A stretch of 64,000 nt of DNA, from the NCBI GenBank assembly GCA_001023535.1, contig CP011020.1:4896501-4960500 (forward strand), read 5' to 3'. Made by a program: the position numbers and the translations under genes. Below the pieces are notes generated by a model. That model worked only from the letters and a program-made list of their open reading frames with translations, had not been told where the DNA came from and ran no database searches. The first letter of the stretch is position 1. Every line of letters starts with the position of its first letter. Positions 1 through 8,048 of this stretch are shown one piece after another. The DNA is from Pseudomonas chlororaphis (lineage in GTDB: Bacteria > Pseudomonadota > Gammaproteobacteria > Pseudomonadales > Pseudomonadaceae).

Positions 1-259
1 TCCGTAGCAGCGTGACGGGCTCCCCCATGAAAAAGATGCCCGCAGCGAAGGCGCCGACCGCACCGATACCGGTCCAGATCATGTAAGCGGTGCCCAGCGG
101 CAAGCTCTTCATCGAAAACGACAGCAGCGCGAAACTGGTGATGACCGTGATGAATGTGATGACCGAGGGAACTAACCGCGTAAACCCCTCGGATTGTTTC
201 ATCGAAAAAGCCCAGACCACTTCCAATAAACCGGCAATGAACAAACTGACCCAAGCCAT
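1..259 (-). CDS. SMR family exporter, Gdx/SugE-like (partial, runs off left edge)
   Basis: Inner-membrane proton-coupled small multidrug-resistance transporter; the Gdx/SugE branch exports guanidinium-type cations. The 86 visible residues start MAWVSLFIAGLLEVVWAF, with the essential membrane-embedded Glu in the first helix (AGLLEVVWA), then two further hydrophobic helices and the GTAYMIWTGIGAVGA signature of helix 3. SMR proteins have about 105 residues, so roughly the last helix is missing. It is read away from the amino-acid locus to its right and separated from it by a terminator. Export of an amine made or used by that locus is possible but not shown. The family call is firm; Gdx versus another SMR subtype is less so. 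Confidence 0.88.
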   Translation of the reverse strand, partial: MAWVSLFIAGLLEVVWAFSMKQSEGFTRLVPSVITFITVITSFALLSFSMKSLPLGTAYMIWTGIGAVGAFAAGIFFMGEPVTLLR

Positions 260-321
260 GAATAATTCCCAAGCCAATGGCAAACCCCGTCGTTCGCTTG
301 AGCGACAACTACTAGGCTGAC

Positions 322-353
322 CTTGTTAAAAAGACCCCCGCGAGCACGGGGGT
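322..353 (-). terminator. Intrinsic terminator of the CGS-like gene
   Basis: A 7-bp GC-rich stem (ACCCCCG at 334-340 with CGGGGGT at 347-353) has a 6-nt loop and, read on the minus strand, is followed by TCTTTTTAAC. It lies about 46 nt past the stop codon of the gene ending at 400. Confidence 0.85.
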
Positions 354-399
354 AAAAGACGGGTTGACCAAACCCTGTTACATGCCAACAGTCGTTACA

Positions 400-1602
400 T
401 CACTTGAACGTTGCGTCCAACGCGAATGTGATGTCCTTGATCAAGTCTTCTGGATCTTCCAGGCCCACCGAAAAACGCAAGTGACCATACTTGCGAAACT
501 CCTCGGGATACTTGTCAAAGCCGCCCCGCCCTTCTGCCCCCACATGCACGATCAGCGATTCGTCATGTCCCAGTGAAACGGCCGAGGTGATAATGCGCAG
601 GTTCGAAACAAAGCGGTTCTGGGTGTCAGGGTCGCCCTCTACCGCAAAAGCCATTACCGCCCCATAGCCCTTGCCCTCGAATTGCCGGCGTGCCAACTCG
701 TGTTGCGGGTGGGACGGCAAGCCTGGGTAGTAGACGTAGGCAATCCGATCATCGTTGTCCAGGAATTGAGCCAGCTTTTCGGCGGTGCTCAACAGTTGCT
801 TGAGGCGCAATGGCAACGTGACGGAGCCGCGCATGATCATCCAGGCATTGAACGGCGAAATAGTCGCGCCCAGGTCAACCAACGCATCATTCTTAATCTT
901 GTTGATCAACTGATGGGAGCCGATCACTACCCCACCCATGGCATCGCCATGGCCGTTGATGTACTTGGTCAATGAATGAACGACGAAGTCGACACCGTGC
1001 TCGCTCGCCCGAAAAAATGGCGGAGGCGTGAACGTGGCGTCCACCGAGATGAGTGCGCCGTGCGCATGGGCAATGTCGGCCAATGCCGCAATGTCCGCCA
1101 CCTTGGTGGTGGGATTGGCGATGGTTTCAGTATGGATCAACCGGGTGTTGGGCCGAATGGCCCCACGAACCGATTCCAGGTCACCGACATCCACGAACGT
1201 TGCTTCAATGCCGTAGCGCTCAGGCAGAAGCTCGGCGAAAAGCTTCCAGACCGCCTGGTAGGTAATGTCACTGACAATCACATGATCGCCACTTTTCAAG
1301 AACGAGAAAAACACCGAGTGCAACGCCGCGACACCGGTGGCGAACACCACGGCGTTTTCACAGCCCTCAAGGGCGGCCAGTTTTTTCTCCAGGCAGACCT
1401 GGTTGTGGCCTTGGTTGCGGGTGTACACGAGACCATCGGGGCTCGACCAGTCCATGGTCGCCGGGTCCTCCGGCAACAGGTAGGAGTTGGCCATGACCAA
1501 TGGCGTGCGGACCGCGCCGCTGGTGGCATCGGCGACATTCCCGCCGTGAACGGCCAATGTCGCTGCAGACAGGGTCGAGAGATTGTGCTTGTCGGGGCGC
1601 AT
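400..1602 (-). CDS. Cystathionine gamma-synthase/lyase family PLP enzyme
   Basis: PLP enzyme of the Cys/Met-metabolism family (trans-sulfuration fold, 400 aa). These enzymes do gamma-replacement or gamma/beta-elimination on homoserine esters, cystathionine or methionine. The PLP lysine is K213 in HSLTKYINGHGD, with the preceding Asp at 188 (SVDATF) and an ATGVAALHS phosphate loop near 88-96. The usual YSRxxNPT segment reads YTRNQGHNQ, so substrate choice may differ from MetB/MetC. The start has a GAGGA ribosome site. It is the last gene of a minus-strand operon with an aldehyde dehydrogenase, homoserine dehydrogenase, Lrp regulator and ThrC-like protein, pointing to a homoserine-derived substrate. 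Which reaction it performs cannot be read from the sequence. Confidence 0.85.
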   Translation of the reverse strand: MRPDKHNLSTLSAATLAVHGGNVADATSGAVRTPLVMANSYLLPEDPATMDWSSPDGLVYTRNQGHNQVCLEKKLAALEGCENAVVFATGVAALHSVFFSFLKSGDHVIVSDITYQAVWKLFAELLPERYGIEATFVDVGDLESVRGAIRPNTRLIHTETIANPTTKVADIAALADIAHAHGALISVDATFTPPPFFRASEHGVDFVVHSLTKYINGHGDAMGGVVIGSHQLINKIKNDALVDLGATISPFNAWMIMRGSVTLPLRLKQLLSTAEKLAQFLDNDDRIAYVYYPGLPSHPQHELARRQFEGKGYGAVMAFAVEGDPDTQNRFVSNLRIITSAVSLGHDESLIVHVGAEGRGGFDKYPEEFRKYGHLRFSVGLEDPEDLIKDITFALDATFK

Positions 1603-1650
1603 GTCGATTCCTCTTTATTGTTGTGTGTCGTGCTCAAGCCGAAGAGCGGC

Positions 1651-3069
1651 CTAGCGGCCACCGGCATCGTTGATGCAAACCACCTTGGGCTGCGTCATGT
1701 CTTCATAGGCGAAACGTACGCCCTCACGGCCCATGCTGCCGTACTTGAACCCTCCAAACGGCATTGCATCGAAGCGATAGTCGGAAGAGTCATTAATCAT
1801 CACGCCACCGGCTTCAAGTCGCTTGGCAGCGGTCATCGCCACATTCAGATTGCTGGTGAAAATCCCGGCATGCAGGCTGTACTCGGGTTCGTTGGCCAGC
1901 GCCAACGCCTCATCCAAAGACGCGACGCGCTGCAGGATGACCACCGGGCTGAATACCTCTTCGCACCACAACCGGCATTGGCGGTCGACGCCCTCCAGCA
2001 CCGTGGGCGAGTAAAGTGAGGCCCTGCGCGTGTTGCCGAACAACAGGGTGGCACCTTGGGCAATGGCGTCATTGACCACCTCTTCGGTGCGCTTGGCAGA
2101 TGCCTCGGTGATCATCGGCCCGACATCGGTTTGCTCATCGGCCGGGTTGCCCACGATCAGCTCTCGGGTCTTTTCGACGAAGCGTGTTTTGAAAGCTTCA
2201 TAGAGTGGGGCCTCGATGAGGATTCGCTGGGTCCCTATGCAGTTTTGACCGGCGGCCCAGAAAGCCCCCGATACGCAAGCATCGACCGTCTCAGTCAGTG
2301 CACAATCGGCCATTACGATGACCGGTGCGTTGCCCCCGAGGTCCATGGCCAGTTTCTTCAGGCCGGCGGTACGCGAGATCTGCTCACCGGTGACAAAGCC
2401 CCCCGTGAACGACACCATGCGCACGGCGCGATGGGCGACCAAGGCCTTGGCCAGCGCGGCGCCACCGGTAGCGACCGTCACCACGACCCGCGGCAGGCCC
2501 GCGTCGACAAGGCATTCCACCAGCTTGATCGCCGATAACGGCGTGAGCTCCGACGGCTTGAGAACAACTGCATTGCCACCGGCAATGGCGGGCCCCAGTT
2601 TATGTGCGACCAGGTTCAGCGGGTCGTTGTAGGGCGTGATTGCAAGAATTACCCCCAGTGGTTCGCGAGTGAACCAGCCCTGGCGCGATTCGGAGCCGAC
2701 ATAAGCGTCGAAAGGTACGACTTCACCGGCATTGCGCTTGGCTTCTTCGGCTGACAGCTTCAACGTGTTGACGCAGCGCAGCACTTCTTTTCGTGCCTGT
2801 TTCAGGGTCTTGCCTGACTCCGCGACGATGAGTTGGGCAAAAGCGTCCTTGTCACGCTCGACCGCATGCGCGGCCTTTTCCAGGATGCTCGCGCGTTCAT
2901 GGCGGGCAAGGTTTTTGGCCACTGAAGCACCCAGGAGAGCCGTGTCGACAATCGTAGTGGCCGAGGAGGCAGGCATGTCCGTCACTTCTCCCACGGTGCT
3001 GCCGTCGAACGGGTTGAACACCGTTATGGCCTTGTAATCAGCAGCGAGCGAAAGACTCAAGCTATTCAT
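1651..3069 (-). CDS. Aldehyde dehydrogenase family protein (possible aspartate-semialdehyde dehydrogenase)
   Basis: NAD(P)-dependent aldehyde dehydrogenase, 472 aa, cytoplasmic. Seen: the oxyanion Asn in ITPYNDP (N148), the SFTGG cofactor turn (220-224) and the catalytic Cys in GQNCIGT (C277). The general-base Glu usually found in ELGGxxP is Asp here (MDLGGNAP, D243). The start codon overlaps the stop of the homoserine dehydrogenase gene (ATGA), so the two are translationally coupled. That coupling suggests homoserine is oxidised to aspartate 4-semialdehyde and then to aspartate, as the DoeC-type enzyme does in ectoine breakdown. Succinate-semialdehyde or phosphonoacetaldehyde oxidation are alternatives. 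The family is certain, the substrate is inference. Confidence 0.87.
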   Translation of the reverse strand: MNSLSLSLAADYKAITVFNPFDGSTVGEVTDMPASSATTIVDTALLGASVAKNLARHERASILEKAAHAVERDKDAFAQLIVAESGKTLKQARKEVLRCVNTLKLSAEEAKRNAGEVVPFDAYVGSESRQGWFTREPLGVILAITPYNDPLNLVAHKLGPAIAGGNAVVLKPSELTPLSAIKLVECLVDAGLPRVVVTVATGGAALAKALVAHRAVRMVSFTGGFVTGEQISRTAGLKKLAMDLGGNAPVIVMADCALTETVDACVSGAFWAAGQNCIGTQRILIEAPLYEAFKTRFVEKTRELIVGNPADEQTDVGPMITEASAKRTEEVVNDAIAQGATLLFGNTRRASLYSPTVLEGVDRQCRLWCEEVFSPVVILQRVASLDEALALANEPEYSLHAGIFTSNLNVAMTAAKRLEAGGVMINDSSDYRFDAMPFGGFKYGSMGREGVRFAYEDMTQPKVVCINDAGGR

Positions 3070-4121
3070 GATGACTTACCTGACGCTGTCTTGTGGTTGT
3101 GGATGCTCACGATATCGGCGAGCAAGGCGAAGGCGGTTTCAACACGACCGGCCCCCGCCCCCACCACCGTGACGGGACCCAGAAGGGTCGTGGCGAAGGT
3201 GATTGCGTTGGTGGCGCCACTGACTGCACTGAGCGCATCATCGGCGGGCAGTAACTGGGGGCTCACGGAAGCTGAAATCGAGCCGTCGGCCTGTTTTTCC
3301 GCGCTGCCGATCAATTTCCAACGGGCATTCACCTTGGCCGCCTCAGCGATGTTCCCGGCGGTGATCTGCGAGATGCCTTTGCACACAACATCGTTAGGCT
3401 TGAGCTGGGCGCCCAACAGTTCGTTGGCCAGGATGGCAACCTTCAGGCGCACATCGTGCCCTTCCACATCGGCTGTTGGGTCGGCTTCGGCATAACCCAG
3501 CGCCTGGGCCTGAGCGACCGCACCGCAAAAGTCCAACCCGTTTTCCATGCTGGAGAGCACGAAGTTGGACGTACCGTTGAGGATCCCCTTGAACCCAGTG
3601 ATTTGCGAGCCGGCGAGTAACTCCTTGGCCAATCGGATGACCGGGGTTCCGCTCATGACAGCCCCTTCGAACTCGAACCGGGCACCGGTACTTTGAGCCA
3701 ATGCTTTCAAGCTTTGCGCATGAAGCGCCACGGGGCCTTTATTCGTGGTCACGACGCTGACGCCTTTTTCCAGGGACCAGCGGCAGAACGTGGTGGCAGG
3801 CTCCCCGTCCACAGGATTGGTGAAGGTTGCCTCAGCGACAATGTCCGCACCCGAAAAGCGGATCACGGTTTCGTTTGCCGGTTCGGCGTTACCACCTGGC
3901 AACGTGGCGAAACTGCCTTTGACAGCCGGCACGGCAGCCAACGCCTGTGCATCCAGGCCGTCTTTGTCGATGATCGAACCCAGGTAAAGGTCGCTGACAC
4001 CGACAACCTTCAACGTGAAGCCCAGTTCATCTGCCCAACGTGAGTTCCTATCGGCAATAAGTTGAGTCAAGGCGCGATTAACGCCACCAAAGCCAAGCAA
4101 GGCTACTTTATATTCAGTCAC
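3066..4121 (-). CDS. Homoserine dehydrogenase, short form without ACT domain
   Basis: Interconverts aspartate 4-semialdehyde and homoserine with NAD(P)H. The N-terminal Rossmann motif is [11 protein letters not shown]. The [11 protein letters not shown] and [12 protein letters not shown] segments match the homoserine dehydrogenase signature, the latter with the active-site Asp and Lys. At 351 aa it lacks the C-terminal ACT domain of the usual Pseudomonas biosynthetic Hom (about 430 aa), so threonine feedback through that domain is not expected. With its position between an Lrp-type regulator and an aldehyde dehydrogenase, this suggests a catabolic or specialised paralogue rather than the housekeeping hom-thrC pair. 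It overlaps the next gene by four bases. Confidence 0.9.
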   Translation of the reverse strand: MTEYKVALLGFGGVNRALTQLIADRNSRWADELGFTLKVVGVSDLYLGSIIDKDGLDAQALAAVPAVKGSFATLPGGNAEPANETVIRFSGADIVAEATFTNPVDGEPATTFCRWSLEKGVSVVTTNKGPVALHAQSLKALAQSTGARFEFEGAVMSGTPVIRLAKELLAGSQITGFKGILNGTSNFVLSSMENGLDFCGAVAQAQALGYAEADPTADVEGHDVRLKVAILANELLGAQLKPNDVVCKGISQITAGNIAEAAKVNARWKLIGSAEKQADGSISASVSPQLLPADDALSAVSGATNAITFATTLLGPVTVVGAGAGRVETAFALLADIVSIHNHKTASGKSS

Positions 4122-4204
4122 GACAGGGTTCTCATTGTTATGATGTGGTGCTGAAATGGTAATCCAGTGATTTAACTTTACGAATATGGCAAATAGAACG
4201 TTGT

Positions 4205-4222
4205 CGCGAGCAAATTGCTCGC
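4205..4222. promoter_or_regulatory. Hairpin in the lrp-hom intergenic region
   Basis: GCGAGCAA and TTGCTCGC (4206-4222) form a near-perfect dyad with a one-base centre, in an AT-rich 117-bp gap between the Lrp-type gene and hom. It resembles half of the REP-like repeats found at 51685-51748. It could be an attenuating hairpin, a degenerate REP or a regulator site; there is no U-tract on either strand. Confidence 0.4.
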
Positions 4223-4238
4223 ATCACCGTGCAACTTG

Positions 4239-4676
4239 CTATTTGGCGCTGGACAAGACGAAAGAGGTGACGGTGTTCAAGACGCCAGGAAGTGCCGATA
4301 TCTCTGCCCATACTTTGTGAATGCGATCGGCGTTGATTGCTTCGACGGTTAATACCAAGTCCCAATCACCACTCATGACATTGCAGGAAATAACTTCCGG
4401 CATGGACACTACACAGCGAACCACTTCAGCATCACGCATGCGTTCTTTACGGTAGACGAAGATGAGTGCCTTGATAGGCCCGGTATCGTTAGAAGGCATG
4501 CCTTTGACGATGGTGTACCCTCTGACATAACCATCGCGCTCCAGGCGTTCTATTCGCAACCTGACGGCGTTTCTGGATAAGTTGACCTTCATGGCAATGT
4601 CGTTATGAGACAGTCGTGCATTACGGGTCAATGCTTCCAGGATTTTTTCATCCACCTTATCTAAAACACGTTTCAT
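4239..4676 (-). CDS. Lrp/AsnC family transcriptional regulator
   Basis: Amino-acid-responsive DNA-binding protein, 145 aa from the ATG at 4676; an in-frame start 60 nt further upstream would add residues unlike the family. The N-terminus MKRVLDKVDEKILEAL leads into a winged helix-turn-helix (LSHNDIAMKVNLSRNAVRLR, about 22-41). The C-terminal RAM ligand domain shows the typical GDWDLVLTVEA strand. It starts 14 nt after the ThrC-like gene and precedes hom, so it is inside the operon it probably controls. The ligand is likely an amino acid of the pathway (homoserine, threonine or aspartate are candidates). Confidence 0.92.
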   Translation of the reverse strand: MKRVLDKVDEKILEALTRNARLSHNDIAMKVNLSRNAVRLRIERLERDGYVRGYTIVKGMPSNDTGPIKALIFVYRKERMRDAEVVRCVVSMPEVISCNVMSGDWDLVLTVEAINADRIHKVWAEISALPGVLNTVTSFVLSSAK

Positions 4677-4690
4677 CTCTGGCTCCGACG

Positions 4691-6064
4691 TTATAACAAG
4701 TGAGACTCCGTGTCTTTGGATAAGACCCCGACCCACTCAGCCAGCGCCCTACTGTCATTAGCGATGCAAAGGCAGTCTGGTTCAGGTGCCGACGAGCCTG
4801 CTGCATCCTCCTGGCGGCCGTGGTCCGAGGGATGGGTCGTTGCCAGGCAGATCATGGGGATGAGCAGGCTGCGCCTGCTCACCCGGGCGGCGTGCAAGCC
4901 GACAGCGGTATTGGCGCTGATCCGATACCCGTTCTGCGCAAACAACTCATGAATGCAAGTCAATGCATCGGCGTCGTCCACGGCCAGCGAATCGAACAAC
5001 TTTCGTGCGCCCAACCATTCATCCTGTTCCAACTGGACCGCGCCGCTGCCCTCCAACAATTCCATGTTCCGAACGACTTTTTCTGTGCATCGATTGAGCA
5101 TGCTCCATTGCAAGCGCTCAAAGTTCGAAGCCAGTGAAACATTCATGCTGGGTGTGTTGGTGGTGCGGATTTCACTGCGGCTGTAGAGGTTTGACTGCAG
5201 GAAGTGGTGCAGGCCGGCGTTGGCGTTAGTGGCAACAACCAACTGCCGTATGGGCAGCCCCATTTCCTTGGCCATATAACCGGCGTATAGCGCGCCAGAA
5301 TTTGCCGTGGGTACACTGAATGCGACTTCTCGCTTAGGCGCACCGAGTTGTAGCGCGGAATAAAAATAGAACGACAGATGCGCCAGTACGCGAACCCAGT
5401 TCACAGAGTTGAACGAAATGATCGGCCGCTTTGAATCGTGACGTTGGCGGAAGAATTGTTCGCACAAGCGATGACAATCGGAGTAGTCCCCGTCAACCGC
5501 TATATTGACCACATTTTCCGCACTCGCACTCAGTAACCGACGACGATGGGCTGGGGTTATTCCTTTCAAGGGGTGCAGCACCAAGAGAGTGACACCCTTG
5601 ATGCCCGAAAAAGCTTTTATAGCCGAAGCGCCCGTGTCCCCGCCTGTACAACCTAGAACCAACGCCTCCCTTGAACTCTTCAGTAACTCGTGCTGAACAA
5701 AACGCGACATTAACTGGAGCCCAAGGTCTTGATAGACACCGGCAGGGCCATGGAACAATTCCAGTACCCACTCGTTGCTTGCTGTCTGGTGCAGCGGTGC
5801 AACGGCGTTGCTTTTAAAGCCGCCAAACGTCTCTTCAAGCAGATGAGACAGTTGTCCTTGCTCAATCCAGTCCCCGACAAAGGGCGCAATCACGTGTCGA
5901 GCCAACTCATGAAAGGGCAACCATTCTAGCCGGGTGAGCGCTTCCTTTTTGAAGCGGGGTACCTTGCGCGGCACGTACAAGCCACCGTCCGGTGCGTACG
6001 AGCCCATCAGCACTTCGCTGAATTCGAATGTTCTTCCAGGCGTCCGCGTGCTGACGTATTTCAT
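4691..6064 (-). CDS. Threonine synthase-like protein lacking the PLP lysine
   Basis: Full-length ThrC-like protein (457 aa from the ATG at 6064; an upstream TTG at 6082 is less likely). The N-terminus MKYVSTR and the blocks SYAPDGGLYVP, LELFHGP, CTGGDTGASA and NSVNWVRVL follow bacterial ThrC. The invariant PLP-binding Lys in the FKD motif is replaced: the sequence reads HGPAGVYQDLGLQ with Gln at 112, and the codon at 5731-5729 is CAA. The phosphate-binding loop GNFG reads TANSGAL. A normal PLP Schiff base therefore cannot form at this site. First gene of the operon with lrp, hom, aldehyde dehydrogenase and CGS-like genes. It may be a pseudoenzyme, a ligand-binding regulator or an enzyme with changed chemistry. 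Fold assignment firm, function unknown. Confidence 0.85.
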   Translation of the reverse strand: MKYVSTRTPGRTFEFSEVLMGSYAPDGGLYVPRKVPRFKKEALTRLEWLPFHELARHVIAPFVGDWIEQGQLSHLLEETFGGFKSNAVAPLHQTASNEWVLELFHGPAGVYQDLGLQLMSRFVQHELLKSSREALVLGCTGGDTGASAIKAFSGIKGVTLLVLHPLKGITPAHRRRLLSASAENVVNIAVDGDYSDCHRLCEQFFRQRHDSKRPIISFNSVNWVRVLAHLSFYFYSALQLGAPKREVAFSVPTANSGALYAGYMAKEMGLPIRQLVVATNANAGLHHFLQSNLYSRSEIRTTNTPSMNVSLASNFERLQWSMLNRCTEKVVRNMELLEGSGAVQLEQDEWLGARKLFDSLAVDDADALTCIHELFAQNGYRISANTAVGLHAARVSRRSLLIPMICLATTHPSDHGRQEDAAGSSAPEPDCLCIANDSRALAEWVGVLSKDTESHLL

Positions 6065-6176
6065 GATCCAAGACACCCTCAAGCCATCTGTGAGCTACCA
6101 GCCCGCAAGGGGGCGGCGCTCGGCTGGAATTCATTGCGGCGGTTTCTACGCCTCCTGTCCAGCTTCAGTCTACCGA

Positions 6177-6205
6177 CTATAAAAGTCAATATACTGACCT
6201 GACAA
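6177..6205 (-). promoter_or_regulatory. Promoter and operator of the thrC-like/hom operon
   Basis: Read on the minus strand, TTGTCA (6205-6200) and TTATAG (6182-6177) are spaced by exactly 17 nt. The spacer holds the dyad GTCAGTATATTGAC (6198-6185; on the plus strand GTCAATATACTGAC). The same dyad, one base different, occurs at 7945-7958. A repressor bound here would block RNA polymerase. It lies about 115 nt upstream of the ThrC-like start. Confidence 0.65.
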
Positions 6206-6241
6206 TATTCCAAGTGGTTGGGACTGCTGGCATAAGCGCTG

Positions 6242-6268
6242 CTGCCTCCCACCGCGAGAAGGAGGCAG
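6242..6268. other. Hairpin between the dapA-like gene and the thrC-like operon
   Basis: CTGCCTCC (6242-6249) pairs with GGAGGCAG (6261-6268) around an 11-nt loop, just past the stop of the DapA-like gene. No U-tract follows on the minus strand, so it is a weak terminator candidate or an mRNA 3-prime-end structure. Confidence 0.45.
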
Positions 6269-6284
6269 GAGAACAGTGCGATGT

Positions 6285-7187
6285 TCAGCTCAATTCAAGC
6301 GCGTCGATCACGGCGGCAATTTGATCGCGCCCTTCCCCGGTAACAGTCCGTAGTGGCAGCGGGACACTCGGAAAGCAGGTAAGGCCGCGAAGCTCCGCCG
6401 CTGTCGCAATCACGCGAAAGCTGCCGCCAAATTGGCGGAACAACGCCCAAAGCGGCTTCAAGGCGTCAGAAAGGCGTGTAGCTTCATCGGCGTCACCTGA
6501 CAACGCCGCTCGCGTGATTGCCAACGCCGTATGGGGAAACAGACCTCCCATAACGGAGTACCAGGCATCGCAGCCAGCATTCATGCCCACGGCGGCGAAC
6601 ACATCACCGCTGACTCCGATCGTCACATGACTTGGAATCAGCTCACGCAGGCGCTCAACGCGCGCGCAGGCCAGGTCGGGCGACTCGGGAACGCCCGGGA
6701 TTTTGATCGACCCGACATTTGGCAGCGCTGCGATGCGTCCATGCAGCTCGTCGGTAAATTCGAAATGGGTGGTCCCCGGATTATCATAGACACACAGCGG
6801 GACCGAGATATTGGCCGTGACCGTTTCGTATAGCGAGAACACGTCGTCCTGAGACAGTTTCTGGTAAGAAACAGGGGGCAGCAGCAAGGCTTTGACGCCC
6901 ACCTTCTGTGCCTCTTCTGCCAGCGCCAGAACCTCGCGTGTGCGCAGCGCCCCGATGCTCACCATGACCGGCACATCCTCGGCCGCCTCCACTGCCAGAT
7001 GCGCAATGCGAGTGCGTTCGGCTCGAGAAAGATACGCGTAGCCTCCCGTGGATCCGAGGGCTGCGATGGTGTCGACTTTCGCCCGCGCCAGTTGTTGCAC
7101 GAGCCCCATGAACGCTTTTTCGTCCACGCCCTGCTCATTCATGGGGGTCAAGGGAAACGCACCAAGGCCAGTAAACATCTTCGTCAT
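6285..7187 (-). CDS. Dihydrodipicolinate synthase (DapA)/N-acetylneuraminate lyase family protein
   Basis: Class I pyruvate-dependent aldolase or synthase of the DapA family, 300 aa, a TIM-barrel. The Schiff-base lysine is K162 in GSIKIPG, the catalytic Tyr is Y134 in CVYDNPGTT, and GSTGGY (45-50) stands for the GTTGE loop. It is probably not housekeeping DapA, because the loop is changed and the context is accessory. Its start ATG sits directly after GAGG, so translation may begin at the next ATG (7178). It lies a few bases after the B3/4-domain gene and shares its promoter. DapA enzymes often use aspartate semialdehyde, which the neighbouring homoserine dehydrogenase would make; that link is inference. 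Confidence 0.88.
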   Translation of the reverse strand: MTKMFTGLGAFPLTPMNEQGVDEKAFMGLVQQLARAKVDTIAALGSTGGYAYLSRAERTRIAHLAVEAAEDVPVMVSIGALRTREVLALAEEAQKVGVKALLLPPVSYQKLSQDDVFSLYETVTANISVPLCVYDNPGTTHFEFTDELHGRIAALPNVGSIKIPGVPESPDLACARVERLRELIPSHVTIGVSGDVFAAVGMNAGCDAWYSVMGGLFPHTALAITRAALSGDADEATRLSDALKPLWALFRQFGGSFRVIATAAELRGLTCFPSVPLPLRTVTGEGRDQIAAVIDALELS

Positions 7188-7193
7188 CCTCGA

Positions 7194-7889
7194 TTATCTG
7201 GCCCCAGGACCAATCAATGAGCTTTCGATCAGGACGCCTGGCATCATTTGCTCCAGGCCTTCGATCAACTTGTCGCCCGCTTGCGTCAAGGCTTCGAGCG
7301 GCATCGCCGGCAAACTCTCCAGAATGAACCACATGGACGTGGCGTCCGCGCCCAGACGCGTCCTGACACCTTGCCGCCAGTTCCAGCGACGGCAGGTGAC
7401 GCCTTTGTCATCGCACCAGACAACCTCGCCTGCGTCTGGATACTCGAAGGCCGGTGCGCCCTCTTTCATCGTGTCGAAGGGCTCGCTGCCATCGGCGATC
7501 ACCAGCCGTGGAGCGCCAACATAGGCCTCTATGTTTTCCCCGCCCACAGGGATGGCGTACTCAATACTGATGGCGTTGTAGAGATCGACGATAGGGTCCA
7601 GGCTCGGCAAGCTACCGTCGCGTAGAACCCGCTTGCGCAATGCTTCGGCGGAACACGGCGTGCGCTGCGGCTTGGCACCGAACTTTCGGAATGTGTCGGC
7701 CCAAGCATTCAGGTGGGCTTCTCCCCAGCTGGGTCCACCTGCCAGCACTGCCTTGCAGGCACGTTCCAGGGCTGCCCGGGCAACCTCGGGATGAGTCAGA
7801 GGCGCAGCTTGCACGACGATGCTCAGCGCCCTGAATTGCGGAGCCAGTTCTGCAACGGCTTGATCGATTAACGGCAGTACAGACAGCAT
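7194..7889 (-). CDS. B3/4 (tRNA-editing-like) domain protein
   Basis: A 231-aa cytoplasmic protein made of a single B3/B4 domain, the fold used by the editing module of bacterial phenylalanyl-tRNA synthetase beta subunits. The seen family features are an IVDLYNAISIEYAIPVGGEN segment and the C-terminal RRWNWRQGVRTRL block. The ATG at 7889 has GGAGG five bases upstream, preferred over the GTG at 7904. Stand-alone B3/4 proteins are thought to bind or edit amino-acyl groups; the substrate here is unknown. It is transcribed with the DapA-like gene from a region holding the shared dyad, divergently from the XRE-cupin regulator. Confidence 0.8.
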   Translation of the reverse strand: MLSVLPLIDQAVAELAPQFRALSIVVQAAPLTHPEVARAALERACKAVLAGGPSWGEAHLNAWADTFRKFGAKPQRTPCSAEALRKRVLRDGSLPSLDPIVDLYNAISIEYAIPVGGENIEAYVGAPRLVIADGSEPFDTMKEGAPAFEYPDAGEVVWCDDKGVTCRRWNWRQGVRTRLGADATSMWFILESLPAMPLEALTQAGDKLIEGLEQMMPGVLIESSLIGPGAR

Positions 7890-7944
7890 CAAAACCTCCA
7901 GCACCTTAAATGTCAGTTCATGCTAGTCAGCGACGACCGTCGAA

Positions 7945-7958
7945 GTCAATATAATGAC
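7945..7958. promoter_or_regulatory. Second copy of the GTCAATATAMTGAC operator
   Basis: GTCAATATAATGAC, a GTCA-N6-TGAC dyad, matches 13 of 14 bases of the site at 6185-6198, including an AATATA core and flanking A residues. It lies about 56 nt upstream of the B3/4 start and 90 nt upstream of the divergent XRE-cupin start, and contains a perfect TATAAT on the plus strand. The XRE-cupin protein is the most likely binder; the Lrp-type regulator is the alternative. Confidence 0.6.
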
Positions 7959-8048
7959 CAATATGATCCACTATAAAGGGCGGACTGATTGACGGCACCG
8001 TTGGTAAGGGCTGAGAATTCCAGCTCATTTTTCTCATGACGCTCATCA

